A DNA stretch of 64,000 nucleotides from NCBI GenBank assembly GCA_005408345.1, contig SEMN01000634.1, positions 186,001-250,000 of the forward strand, given 5' to 3'. This DNA is from Macquaria australasica (taxonomy: Eukaryota; Chordata; Actinopteri; Centrarchiformes; Percichthyidae). Under the pieces are notes generated by a model. That model did no database searches, was not told the origin of the DNA, and worked only from the letters and a program-made list of their open reading frames with translations. Position 1 is the first letter of the stretch. Every line of letters begins with the position of its first letter. Shown here piece by piece: positions 51,726 to 62,283 of this stretch. A program made the position numbers and the translations under genes.

Positions 51726-52019
51726 TGTCCCCAGGGATGGCAACAGGGCTGCAGCTCTCGATGTGGAATCAGAAGGAGGCCATGACCTTGGATGTGATAC
51801 TACAAAACAAAACCCTCCAACATATTTGTATGTTGTGCCACCTCACATTATCTTGTGAACACAATAACACATGAAACACTTCACTCTAACATTCAATACA
51901 GTTAATATTCAGACAACTTGCGGTATATGAATATTGTGCATGTGTTATGTTTGGGAAGGATGTGCACAGACACATCTGGCTAAATAACATTACAATAGAT
52001 GCTGTCCGGTTAAAAAATC

Positions 52020-52560
52020 AACGTCTGACACATTTCTATATTAGAAAGGCCATGAATTAAAAGGGCAACATGGCTTTATTTGATTCATAACTGAAACCTT
52101 GAGAGCATAATGTTCATTTTGAACTTCTTTCGCTGAATTAAAACTAATTAAGCCATCAGATTAAGCTTCTTTGCACAAGGTCTGAGAAATCAGAACGGTG
52201 CAACATTCCATCAATTAAAAGGATTTAAAGAACAATATGGTTTTGATTTCCAAGTGAAACCTCAAGAGAAGAGCATATGTCCAGTTTGAACTGCTTTCGC
52301 TGAGATAATGGTAATATGACCATCATATTATAATAAGCCGTTCCTTCTTTGCAGAAATGAAAAAGGCCATGAATTAAAAGGATGACGTGTTATTATTTGA
52401 TTTCCAACTGAAACCTAGACAGGAGGGAGAATATGTTCATATTCAACGCTAATTTAAGCTGTCATTTTTTTGCAGAAGGTCTGAGAAACAAATTTCTACA
52501 TTAGAACGGTGTAAAAGGTAATGAAATGAAAGGACAACATAGTTTTAATCAGTAGAGTAA
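52020..52560 (+). repeat. Diverged ~158-bp tandem array, about 3.4 units
   Basis: A shared box, CCATGAATTAAAAGG and variants, recurs at 52050, 52208, 52367 and 52519, spacings of 158, 159 and 152 bp. Between them, GGTCTGAGAAA, TTTCGCTGA, AACTGAAACC and a CTTTGCA box recur in fixed order. Units are clearly diverged, so the array is old. No frame stays open through it. Confidence 0.7.
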
Positions 52561-53073
52561 AGATCAGAAGAAGTATTCAAATCATTTACTTAAGTAAAAG
52601 TTGTAAAAATACTCCATTACAAGTAAAAGTCCTGCATTCAATTTTTACATAAGTCTTGTAGAAGTAATGGCAACAAAATGTACTTAAAGTTTGAAACATA
52701 AAAGTACTCTTTATGCAGAATGACCCCTGTCAGTGCTGTATTATGATATTACTGGACCATACTTATTGACATTTACATGTAAGTGATACTTTAATATTGT
52801 AGGTGGAGGTGGAGCACATTTTAACTCCTTTACATGCTGTGTGGTAGTTTCATCTATAACAATGCACCATATTTTATTACCTGATTATATGTTTTGTATG
52901 TAAAATCTTCATTTGAAAATATTTTTGGAATAAATAGGGGAGTAAAAAGTACAATATTTGTCTCTGAAATGTAGTGGAGTGGAAGTATAAAAAAGCATTA
53001 AATGGATATACTTGTATAAAATACAAGTACCGTACATACATAAAGTGCTTTAGTGAATGTACCATCCACCACT
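52560..53073 (+). repeat. 'AGTGGAAGAAGTACT' family copy
   Basis: It runs from AGAAGAAGTATTCAAATC to ATGTACCATCCACCACTG, with the internal AGTAAAAGTCCTGCATTC and ACCCCTGTCAGTGCTG boxes of the family. It abuts the tandem array. Confidence 0.65.
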
Positions 53074-53220
53074 GGTTTTAATCAAGTGAAAATCATGTAT
53101 CTCCAAATGGTGATGACAAGTTAACATTTTGGAGATACGTGGTTTTCACAGGACAGCGACTAAATTGAATATTACCACACTCTATATCTATTTACAATTG
53201 CAGGTTGTTTGAATCTATTG

Positions 53221-54028
53221 TGTGTGTGTGTGTGTGCTGTGTGTATTATAGGTTTAAATATTTTAAATGCTGCAGGTGCACTTGATTTATCTAAGCGATA
53301 GCATCTCGACAGTGTTGAGGGTCAGTGACTCTGAGCCACACCTGATCACAGCTACCAGGGACATTAAATGTGCATTAAAAGATTTTCTAAAGTGGATAAT
53401 AAAATGCTTATCGACATGCGGATTAGGCCGCGGGGCGAGATGGGGATGTAGATATATTTTTTAATATCTTTAACTTTCAATGAGAAAATGTGCTAATGCA
53501 GGTAAAATCATAATTAAAGAAGGACCACAGGCCCAGAAAAATACAGGGCCCTCTAACACAAGCTATTGTGTGTTATTATTGGAGCTTTGAGTGCTGGGTG
53601 CACCTGCACTCGGTGGGGAGGTACATGCTGACTGCTGCTGTTGCAAGGGGAAGGGGATCCATAGTATATTTAAAGATCCTAGCAGGTTAATCTGGCCGTA
53701 CTGCCATCAAACAGTAAACAATATCTACTTCAGTTAAATGTGTAGATAAGTGCACCAAGATGCTCACATTACTTTTATTCAAGCAGCAGACATGCGTTAA
53801 CACTCTACAACTGTAGACATTTTCTTTTTTTTTTCACTTTTCTGACTGAGCAGCAGTGAATCAAAGATCCCTCAGGGTGTCTGAATGTGCCACAATATTC
53901 GAACAATAATATAGTCAATGTTCTGGGGCATTCTCCCTGCTCAGAACGAGTTTTTCTATTTTTCAGGAGGTAATTGCATTGGTCTTTATCTTATTGGGAG
54001 TGACTCTCAGGCATAAGGTTGTCCATGT

Positions 54029-54062
<34 letters not shown>
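53221..54062. other. Non-coding stretch ending in (CA)n microsatellite
   Basis: A short (TG)n at 53221-53235 opens the stretch, and a pure (CA)n run at 54032-54062 preceded by GTGCG closes it. Nothing gene-like was seen between. Confidence 0.6.
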
Positions 54063-54064
<2 letters not shown>

Positions 54065-54719
54065 AGGATGAGTGTCTAATCCCTGCTCAATTACAAACCA
54101 GATTACGGTAATTAAAGTATTAAAAGTAACCCATTGTGCCTCTCAGTTCCTTTTTAAAAATACTTTAAGTCTTATTTAAAGCGGCAATAATCTATATTTT
54201 TATAAGGGGTCGCTCTTAGTGATGGCCCTACAGAGAATTATCAGCTGAATCTGCAGCTCCCCTCAGCTTTACGGAGCTTCATAGTGAGTTTCAGCTAATT
54301 TTTTAGCTGTCCAGCCCACAACTTTACTGTTTTGGTTCACTCTCATGATCTCACCGCTCTCATAGTGTTGTTTTTGGCGGCAGCAGGCAGCTGTTTTCAG
54401 CGGAAACGCTCTAAAAAGCCACTGTACGCTACCAGCTCAGCAGACAGACACAGTTAGCGACTAGCTGGTGAACATAGTGGAGCATTTGGCAGCTAAAGGG
54501 ACAGATATTTCCATCAGGAGTTGGTAGAGATCAAAAACAGAACTGAAATAGAGCAAATATTGGATTTATATTCAGGTGTCCAGAAACACGACTCCAAATG
54601 AATGATAACGTTGCTCCGTAACTGCTGGATGTGTAAATAAGCGATATCAACTTTAAAGATGATAATATTTCAATGTTGTTATCACTACATGTTCCCGATG
54701 CCCCCAGGTGGCTAAAGTA

Positions 54720-55250
54720 TTATCAGCTAGATGTACTTAAAGTATCAAAAGTTAAAGTACTTGTTCTGCAGACAAATGGCTGCTGTAAGTGATATATTAT
54801 TATATATTACTTTGTTAGACTATAATACTGGTGCATCAATATGTAAGTTGTTTTAACTGGTCTAGTTTGAACTACTTTATATACTATTAGGTAGTTTAGT
54901 CCAGTGGTTCCCAACTTACGGGTCGGGCCCCCTTCAAAGGGTCACAAGATAAATCTGAGGGGCTGTGAGATGATTAACGGGATATAAAGATGAAAAACCA
55001 AAGTTCTGCTTCACAAATTTGAATTCATATTTTGGACTTTTTTGGGGGAAATATTGAATTTCACCTTTTTGTGTCCTGAACGTGTCAAGGGGCCCCAGCT
55101 ACACACTGCTTTTTTTGTAAGGGGTCACAAGCCAAAAAAGGGTTGGAACCACTGGTTTAATCTTTAACAATGCATTGCATTTTGTAATATGTCGTGCAGT
55201 AGCAAGCACAATATTTCCCTGTGAAATGTAGTGGAGTAGGAGTAAAAAGA
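54720..55250 (+). repeat. 'AGTGGAAGAAGTACT' family fragment split by a MITE
   Basis: Family boxes ATGTACTTAAAGTATC and GTAGTTTAGTC lie left of the insertion at 54902-55154. GTTTAATCTTTAACAATGCA, ACAATATTTCCCTGTGAAATG and TAGTGGAGTAGGAG lie right of it, in the order of the intact copy at 21033. Confidence 0.65.
54902..55154. mobile_element. 253-bp hAT-like MITE with 8-bp duplication
   Basis: Ends CAGTGGTTCCCAACTTACGG and GGTTGGAACCACTG are inverted repeats. Flanks are GTTTAGTC (54894-54901) and GTTTAATC (55155-55162), an 8-bp target duplication with one substitution. Non-coding. Confidence 0.75.
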
Positions 55251-55959
55251 AGCTGTGGTGGGATCAGCAGCACCTCAGCAGCAGAGAGGAAGAGACTGGA
55301 CAAAGGAAGGCCAGCTCTCCATAGAGGAGGTGTGAGAGAGAAGGATGATGGCCAAACTACCAGCCATCATGGATGACACCTCTCACCCCTCTACATGAAA
55401 CCCTGGGAGCTCTGGGCAGCTCCTGCAGGGACAGGCTGCTCCACCCGTGGTGTGTGAAGAAGAACTGCCACAATCGCCCCTGTTCTCAGCAAACAAACAA
55501 AAAAAACTACTGAACTACAAGTTAATCACTCAACTTAACTGTTAAACTTCTGTCTTTGCATTATGAGACACACAACTGTAGGCTGTTAATGCTGCTAACA
55601 CTGTTATCTGTAGACAGAGGACGCTTTACTCACCACAAAAACTCATATTTACTTAGTGCTACCACATTATTTTATCACTTTATTTGTGGCTATTACAGTT
55701 ACTAGTTACTATAGTTTGGTGTATTTAGTGCCTTTAAATTTAGCTTTTTTCATATTTCAATTTGTAGATAATAAATGCTTATAGTATTTGAAGTTACTTA
55801 TGTATACAATACATCTGTTCTTGTATTTCTGTTGTGACAATTTTCCCTGTGTGGTATGGATAAAGTTTATCTTCACTTATCTTCATGTTAGTAAAACAAT
55901 TTTAAAAATACTATAAAAGTCCTGGTTTTAGAATGGTAGTTAAATAAAAGTATGGACAT

Positions 55960-56460
55960 ATTAGCAACATATACTTAATGTATCACAAGTAAAAATACTC
56001 CCGGCGAAGAATGGTTAGTTATTCTGATGTACAAAGTAATTAATAGTAACTACTACTACTACTACATTTTTACTCCACCAGTGGTGGAGTTTAACATTTA
56101 GCACTTTCACATAGTGGAGTATGTTTCACTGAATGCAGCCCCCAGAAATGGAAAGTAACTACATTTACTTAAGCACTGTATTTAAGTACAACTTTTAGGT
56201 ACTTGTACTTCACTTGATTGTTACATTTTAGGCTACTTTATTAAAACGTACAATATTGCATGCATCATTAACAATTCAATAGGCTAATGTCAAATATAAT
56301 AATAGGCTACCGGAGACATTTTTCTGTGGAAGGGTACTTTTACTTTTGATATTTTAAGTACATTTAGCTGATAATACTGCACTATTACACGAGCAAGACT
56401 TTGAATGCCGGACTTTTACTTGTAATGGAGTATTTTTACTTTAACGGATTAAAGTATCAT
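55960..56460. repeat. Two opposed fragments of the 'AGTGGAAGAAGTACT' family
   Basis: About 55960-56100 reads in plus orientation (TTAATGTATCACAAGTAAAAATACTC). About 56147-56460 reads in minus orientation (GAAATGGAAAGTAACTACATT through CCGGACTTTTACTTGTAATG). Both are partial. Confidence 0.55.
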
Positions 56461-57127
56461 GAGGAACTCCACTGGCCCAGTGTTGTCTCTGCTCTGCTGC
56501 TCTCCTGTAGCTTTTCATAAACAGGATAACCTGTCAGACAGTTTGATATTGTCGCTTCAGGAGGTTTTTTGGAGGAATAATCCTGTTGTTGTGGCTAACT
56601 TCGCAGTATTCTGCGACACATTAAGTTAATCAGTAAAACGGTGTTTTAGGCCGATTAACTGCTGTCCAAACTGACAGCAAATTGGAGCTACAGGAACTCT
56701 TCATAAAGGGCCGAGGTTAGGTACCGATTGTGGTGTTAGGTTGCGTTTGTGTGGTTGGTAACATTAACCTACATATGGTTGGTAGTAATATCAGCAATAT
56801 TGGTGACTGCTTTTTTTTATTGCTCTGCTGTCTTAGCATCTATTGGCTGCTAATTTCTGCTTTTATGCTATCTACTTATGTGCAGAATTTGATTTAGATT
56901 TTTTGGCATTTGTTGTAGTGGCTTAAACTGGTTCTGAATATATTCCCCCTTTGTTGTTGTTGTTTTGGGGTGTTTCTTATTAGCACACTGTATGGTTTCT
57001 GGAACAGGCAGTGGTGGAAGAAGTATTCAGATCCTGCTTTAAAAGTAGCAATACCACACTTTAAAAATACTCCACTACAAGTAAAACCCCTGCATTCAAT
57101 GGTACAGTACTTGAGTAAATGTACTTA

Positions 57128-58722
57128 CAGTGGGGCAAAAAAGTATTTAGTCAGCCACCAATTGTGCAAGTTCTCCCACTTAAAAAGATGAGAAAAGCCT
57201 GTAATTTTCATCATAGGTACACTTCAACTATGAGACAGAATGAGAAAAAAAAAAAAAAAAAAATCCAGAAAATCACATTGATTTTTAAAGAATTTATTTG
57301 CAAATTATGGTGGAAAATAAGTATTTGGTCAATAACAAAACTTCATCTCAATACTTTGTTATATACCCTTTGTTGGCAATGACAGAGGTCAAACGTTTTC
57401 TGTAAGTCTTTTTTCACACACTGTTGCTGGTATTTTGGCCCATTCCTCCATGCAGATCTCCTCTAGAGCAGTGATGTTTTGGGGCTGTCGCTGGGCAACA
57501 CGGACTTTCAACTCCCTCCAAAGATTTTCTATGGGGTTGAGATCTGGAGACTGGCTAGGCCACTCCAGGACCTTGAAATGCTTCTTACGAAGCCACTCCT
57601 TCGTTGCCCGGGCGGTGTGTTTGGGATCATTGTCATGCTGAAAGACCCAGCCACGTTTCATCTTCAATGCCCTTGCTGATGGAAGGAGGTTTTCACTCAA
57701 AATCTCACGATACATGGCCCCATTCATTCTTTCCTTTACACGGATCAGTCGTCCTGGTCCCTTTGCAGGAAAAACAGCCCCAAAGCATGATGTTTCCACC
57801 CCCATGCTTCACAGTAGGTATGGTGTTCTTTGGATGCAACTCAGCATTCTTTCTCCTCCAAACACGACAAGTTGAGTTTTTACCAAAAAGTTCTATTTTG
57901 GTTTCATCTGACATTCTCCCAATCCTCTTCTGGATCATCCAAATGCTCTCTAGCAAACTTCAGACGGGCCTGGACATGTACTGGCTTAAGCAGGGGGACA
58001 CGTCTGGCACTGCAGGATTTGAGTCCCTGGCGGCGTAGTGTGTTACTGATGGTAGCCTTTGTTACTTTGATCCCAGCTCTCTGCAGGTCATTCACTAGGT
58101 CCCCACGTGTGGTTCTGGGATTTTTACTCACCGTTCTCATGATCATTTTGACCCCACGGGGTGAGATCTTGCGTGGAGCCCCAGATCGAGGGAGATTATC
58201 AGTGGTCTTGTATGTCTTCCATTTTCTAATAATTGCTCCCACAGTTGATTTCTTCACACCAAGCTGCTTACCTATTGCAGATTCAGTCTTCCCAGCCTGG
58301 TGCAGGTCTACAATTTTGTTTCTGGTGTCCTTTGACAGCTCTTTGGTCTTGGCCATAGTGGAGTTTGGAGTCTGACTGTTTGAGGTTGTGGACAGGTGTC
58401 TTTTATACTGATAACGAGTTCAAACAGGTGCCATTAATACAGGTAACGAGTGGAGGACAGAGGAACCTCTTAAAGAAGAAGTTACAGGTCTGTGAGAGCC
58501 AGAAATCTTGCTTGTTTGTAGGTGACCAAATACTTATTTTACCGAGGAATTTACCAATTAATTCATTAAAAATCCTACAATGTGATTTCCTGGATTCTTT
58601 CCCCCCATTCTGTCTCTCATAGTTGAAGTGTACCTATGATGAAAATTACAGGCCTCTCTCATCTTTTTAAGTGGGAGAACTTGCACAATTGGTGGCTGAC
58701 TAAATACTTTTTTGCCCCACTG
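57128..58722 (-). mobile_element. Tc1/mariner transposon, 1595 bp, IR/DR type
   Basis: It starts CAGTGGGGCAAAAAAG and ends with the reverse complement of the same sequence. TA occurs on both sides (57126-57127 and 58723-58724), the Tc1 target duplication. The arms are about 200 bp each; their outer ~110 bp are nearly identical. Each arm carries an outer AAAAAAGTATTTAGTCA and an inner AAAATAAGTATTTGGTCA direct repeat (inner copies near 57315 and 58525), the IR/DR layout. An A run at 57245-57264 breaks the left arm. The transposase lies inside on the minus strand and is broken. Confidence 0.92.
57389..58356 (-). pseudogene. Tc1-type transposase, two frameshifts
   Basis: This enzyme class cuts and pastes the element through a DDE active site. 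The start at 58356 gives MAKTKELSKDTRNKIVDLHQ, with two helix-turn-helix blocks of the paired-like DNA-binding domain and a GAPRK linker. The frame breaks near 57912-57918, just before MSDETKIELFG (first catalytic Asp). It breaks again near 57760-57781, after NIMLWGCFS. The third frame carries QHDNDPKHTA and NPIENLW with exactly 34 residues between the catalytic Asp and Glu, the DD34E signature. The stop is at 57389. All three catalytic residues survive but in different frames, so no active protein is expected. About 320 codons remain of a family norm near 340. Confidence 0.9.
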
Positions 58723-59108
58723 TAGTTACATTCCACCACTGAGCACAGGGTAAATCTGTAAATTGGCAGTTAACGTGGCTTGGTAGTCACATTAACATTT
58801 TCAATAACATTTCACATTTTTCACACATTTTCAATACTATTCTTTATATCATAATTACATCTCAACTGCTGAATTCCTGTTCTACCATTTACATTTCTGC
58901 CTCACTCTGCTCCACTGATTGTCTTGAAGGTCATCAGCTGCTATTCTTGCTATATTGTCTAAGAACAGGCTGTCTGCTTCAAGCCATAAAGTGTTCTGAT
59001 TTTAATATGTTTACATAAATAATTATTGAGCTGATGTGTGTCAGCCTGCTGCTGATGCATATCAGGTGGATTGTTTGGTTTAGATGTATCCATGTTAGTT
59101 TACTAGTT

Positions 59109-59147
<39 letters not shown>
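59109..59147. repeat. (TA)n microsatellite
   Basis: About 19 uninterrupted TA steps in gene-free DNA. Confidence 0.9.
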
Positions 59148-59152
<5 letters not shown>

Positions 59153-60145
59153 ATTGTCAGCAGGATAATGGCCACATGTGGATGGTCATGAATGTTTAAT
59201 GCATCCATGTGGTTAGCGCTAATTAGTAAATTCCACTTAATAGATGGCATCGAGCTCAAAATTTAACTTAAAAGTGAAAGTAGTAAAATAATTAAGTGAA
59301 TGTACTCATAATCACTGGCACCAAAAAAAAATATGGGAGGAAAAATGTTGTCACTTTGTTGGTATTTCTTCTTTTTTTGCATTGATTAATATACAGAGCA
59401 CCTTTTATCCAAGCTCTTTTACATGCACTGAAAACCATTCCTCTTTCTTTCAAAAACCAATTTGCATCAAGTGCATCCACAAAATCAACACAATTCAGAT
59501 TGAGTGTTATATGAAACAAGTAATCCAGGTCTGCTAATCAAGTTATATTTTTATATGATGGGATTTAATGATTTGAAGATAAAGGTGTTTAGGTGGCCCT
59601 TGCTTTAATCTGATTAATATCATTAGTGCAAAAATGAGAGTCTTGTAAATCTTCAGTATATTGCCTCACCTTGCTGTACCTCCCTCAGACTTTCCTCCTC
59701 CCTTAGATTCAGTCAGGGTGGAATATGACAGTGTATAATATTTCTGCAGTTCTTGCTTTTTCTTTTGTTGTTGTTGTTTTATTTTTTATTTTTTCCTTCC
59801 CTGCACAAGAAGCCAGGAGCTGTTGATGAGCTGTGCCTCCAATCTCTTGTGTATGTGTGTCATTGATGGGAAAAGAGATGGAGGGGGGGGTGCCGAGGGT
59901 GTATGTGTGTTGTTGGAGGTGGGGGGTTGCGAGTTGCTGGGGCGTAAAAAGTCCACTACTATTTGTCACCGTCGGCTCCGCCTGCATGCCACACCAAAGG
60001 CCTCTGGGAGCCCTGCGTCGCACCGCGTGCATCTGCCAGGCAGGAACCTGAATGCCTGTTGGTCCCTCTGCATGGGAGTGTGTGTGTGTGTGATGGGGAG
60101 GGTACAATAGAGGAAGCTTCGCAAAATTCTATCTACCTCTTGATG

Positions 60146-60736
60146 GACCGCTACGACTTGCAAGGCGAAGGTCACGTAACCAACAAGGGCCATCACAATC
60201 AACTAGGAAGCTAATGTGCTATTAGCTGTGCAAGCCAATGCAATATTATTTAATTGACCACACAGACTGTGGGTTTGATGATGTTGTTTTATGAGTTTGT
60301 ATTTAAAAAATGGGTAGAATGGACACATTTCAGTAGGAGGTAATTATTAAAGGTTACATAATTAGTTTTTTCTCTAGACTATGGAAAATTCTTTGTTAAA
60401 AATAAAAAGTCACTTATTTAGAGGGGATCCTTAAAACAAGTGTTTGCATGAATATTCACAATGGATATCATGTCATATTTTGGAGGGAGGTTTAGCTTGC
60501 TACAAATCTTTAGTTAGTTTCACTCATGATCATTGTTTTTACATTAAAACATTTTTTTTGAGTTGTTCAAAGAAGCACAATTTACCAAAACTAAATCAAG
60601 GTGAATAAATAAAGAATCGCAGCAGGTAGCTAAACTCACAAGTAGATATGCATACAAGGCTACAGAACAGTAGCCCACTGACGCCATGGCTGTCTCTGTC
60701 AGTCACGTGACCCTCGCCTTGCAGATCGTAGTGGTC
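60146..60736. repeat. Inverted pair of 36-bp segments, 590 bp end to end
   Basis: 60146-60181 on plus and 60701-60736 on minus share 30 of 36 bases. Both translate to a D-x-YDLQGEGHVT string in the same frame. The spacer and flanks are not obviously related. It may be the ends of a non-autonomous element or two copies of a dispersed repeat. Confidence 0.5.
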
Positions 60737-61110
60737 GAAAACATGAATGCAAAAGAGGGAACGGGGTGTGTGTGTGTGTGTGTGTTTGCATTTGGGGATT
60801 TGTGGATTTACTTTATATAAAACAGCAGGCAGGAGTGGAAACGGGCAGCAACATCTCCTGTCCACAAACACACACTTTACACACACACACACACACATAC
60901 ACACACACACAGACACTGGTCCTCTCCCGGGCCAGTGCTTCCTTTCCACATGATTCATCTCTCCTGACACACAGGTCATCAGCTCAACATGGTAATGAAT
61001 GAATGAATTCCCCAGCATGCCGAAGTAAACGGCGATCACAAGATGGGCCCAGGATGTCTCAGTCAAGCTGTCTCTTGCATTAAGGTTATATAACTGAGGG
61101 AGTGGAAAAG

Positions 61111-61147
<37 letters not shown>

Positions 61148-62187
61148 CACAATTGCATTCTGACTTTGCTCTTTTGAGGATTATGGAGGTGGCAGATAGC
61201 TTCAAAGAGTATCGTTTCCAAAGGTCATTATGAGTTCTTCTCGCTCTCAGTTTTTTTGATCTAGCAGAAAATAAAAAACATTTTCAGAATTACTATTTGA
61301 CAACTTCAAATAGCATTTTTATCCAAAACCCAGAGATATTCGTCTTACAAATATGTAAATCCAAAGAAATGTGAAGAAGAAATGTTTGGCTTTTTTGCTT
61401 GTTGAAATAATTAAAACTGTTGTGGATTCATTTTCTGTGGATTTATTTCATGTTTTCATCATTGTTTTCACCTTTTAAAAGAGTTTATTTTCAATTCAAA
61501 GGTCATTACACATTTTTTTCTAGTCTTTTATGTTGTTTGTAGTTATTTTTGCCCCTGCCTCTTTATCCGAGTAATTTAAACACCTACTGTATTGTATTTG
61601 TGTTACATTTGGTCGCCGTATTGGACCAATTGTTTTAATTTTGGTCATGATCCACAGCTTGGACTCCCGCCATTGTTGCAGCTTGACTGCAGATCCTGTG
61701 GGTATGTTTGCAGGGACAAAAAGATCTATTTAATTTAAAATGTAATTGAAAGGACTGACATCTTTCAGTGTAACAGCAAACTGGAGAATTGTTCAGCACT
61801 GGCGAAGTCCTTGCCACTTTGTAGGTCAGCTTGGGGTTCCCCAATGTGTCAGACTGTGTTCACATCCCATTAACTTGCTGTTAAAGTGCCTCAAACCTAC
61901 AACAACACCTCCTGTATCCTGTTTATCCTGATTTTAATGGAGTAATAGTGATTCTGATAGGCAGCTTGTGTGCCATGTGACTGTGCGCGAAGCCAGTCAG
62001 CGCGTGCAGCCAGGGAGGATCCTCGCTTGCATGTGCACATGTGTCGTTCGTTTGCTCCCCCTGTCGCTTTACTAGCTGGGGGGGTTGAAGTTGCCAGCTC
62101 TGACTGCATGCAGCGCCGAGGAGAGAGAAATGTGTGTGTGAGTGGGAGTAATGTTGAGTGGAAAAAACCCATAACAAGGGTTTGTGT

Positions 62188-62190
<3 letters not shown>

Positions 62191-62242
<52 letters not shown>

Positions 62243-62245
62243 AGT

Positions 62246-62279
<34 letters not shown>
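62191..62279. repeat. Compound (TG)25 - (GA)16 microsatellite
   Basis: Twenty-five TG steps are followed by AGAGTGAGTG and about 16 AG steps, ending near 62279. A highly variable marker-type locus. Confidence 0.9.

Positions 62280-62283
<4 letters not shown>

Larger units (their letters stand above)
48000..52015. other. Gene-free DNA downstream of cd151
   Basis: No exon, RNA gene or protein similarity recognised on either strand. Base composition is less AT-rich than the introns, with ATTA/TAAT-rich blocks (for example 48860-48960) that could be regulatory, though conservation cannot be judged here. It contains a diverged MITE at 50031-50303 and a two-copy 25-bp duplication at 50312-50360. 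Confidence 0.5.
57009..58741 (+). repeat. 'AGTGGAAGAAGTACT' family copy interrupted by a Tc1 element
   Basis: The left part, 57009-57127, is CAGTGGTGGAAGAAGTATTC through GTAAATGTACTTA. The right part, 58725-58741, is GTTACATTCCACCACTG. Joined at one TA they give the same string as the uninterrupted copy at 21781-21812. Confidence 0.85.

Noticed and set aside
50001..52560. CRISPR-like array from regularly spaced repeats
   Set aside because: The genome is vertebrate, units are 150+ bp and diverged, and there are no short identical repeats with unique spacers.
57604..58375. Plus-strand frames of 144 and 181 codons
   Set aside because: They are the antisense of the Tc1 transposase, whose minus-strand frames carry the real HTH and DDE motifs.
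60596..61150. 184-codon minus-strand frame with His-Thr runs
   Set aside because: Built largely from GT/CA microsatellites, which stay open by composition.
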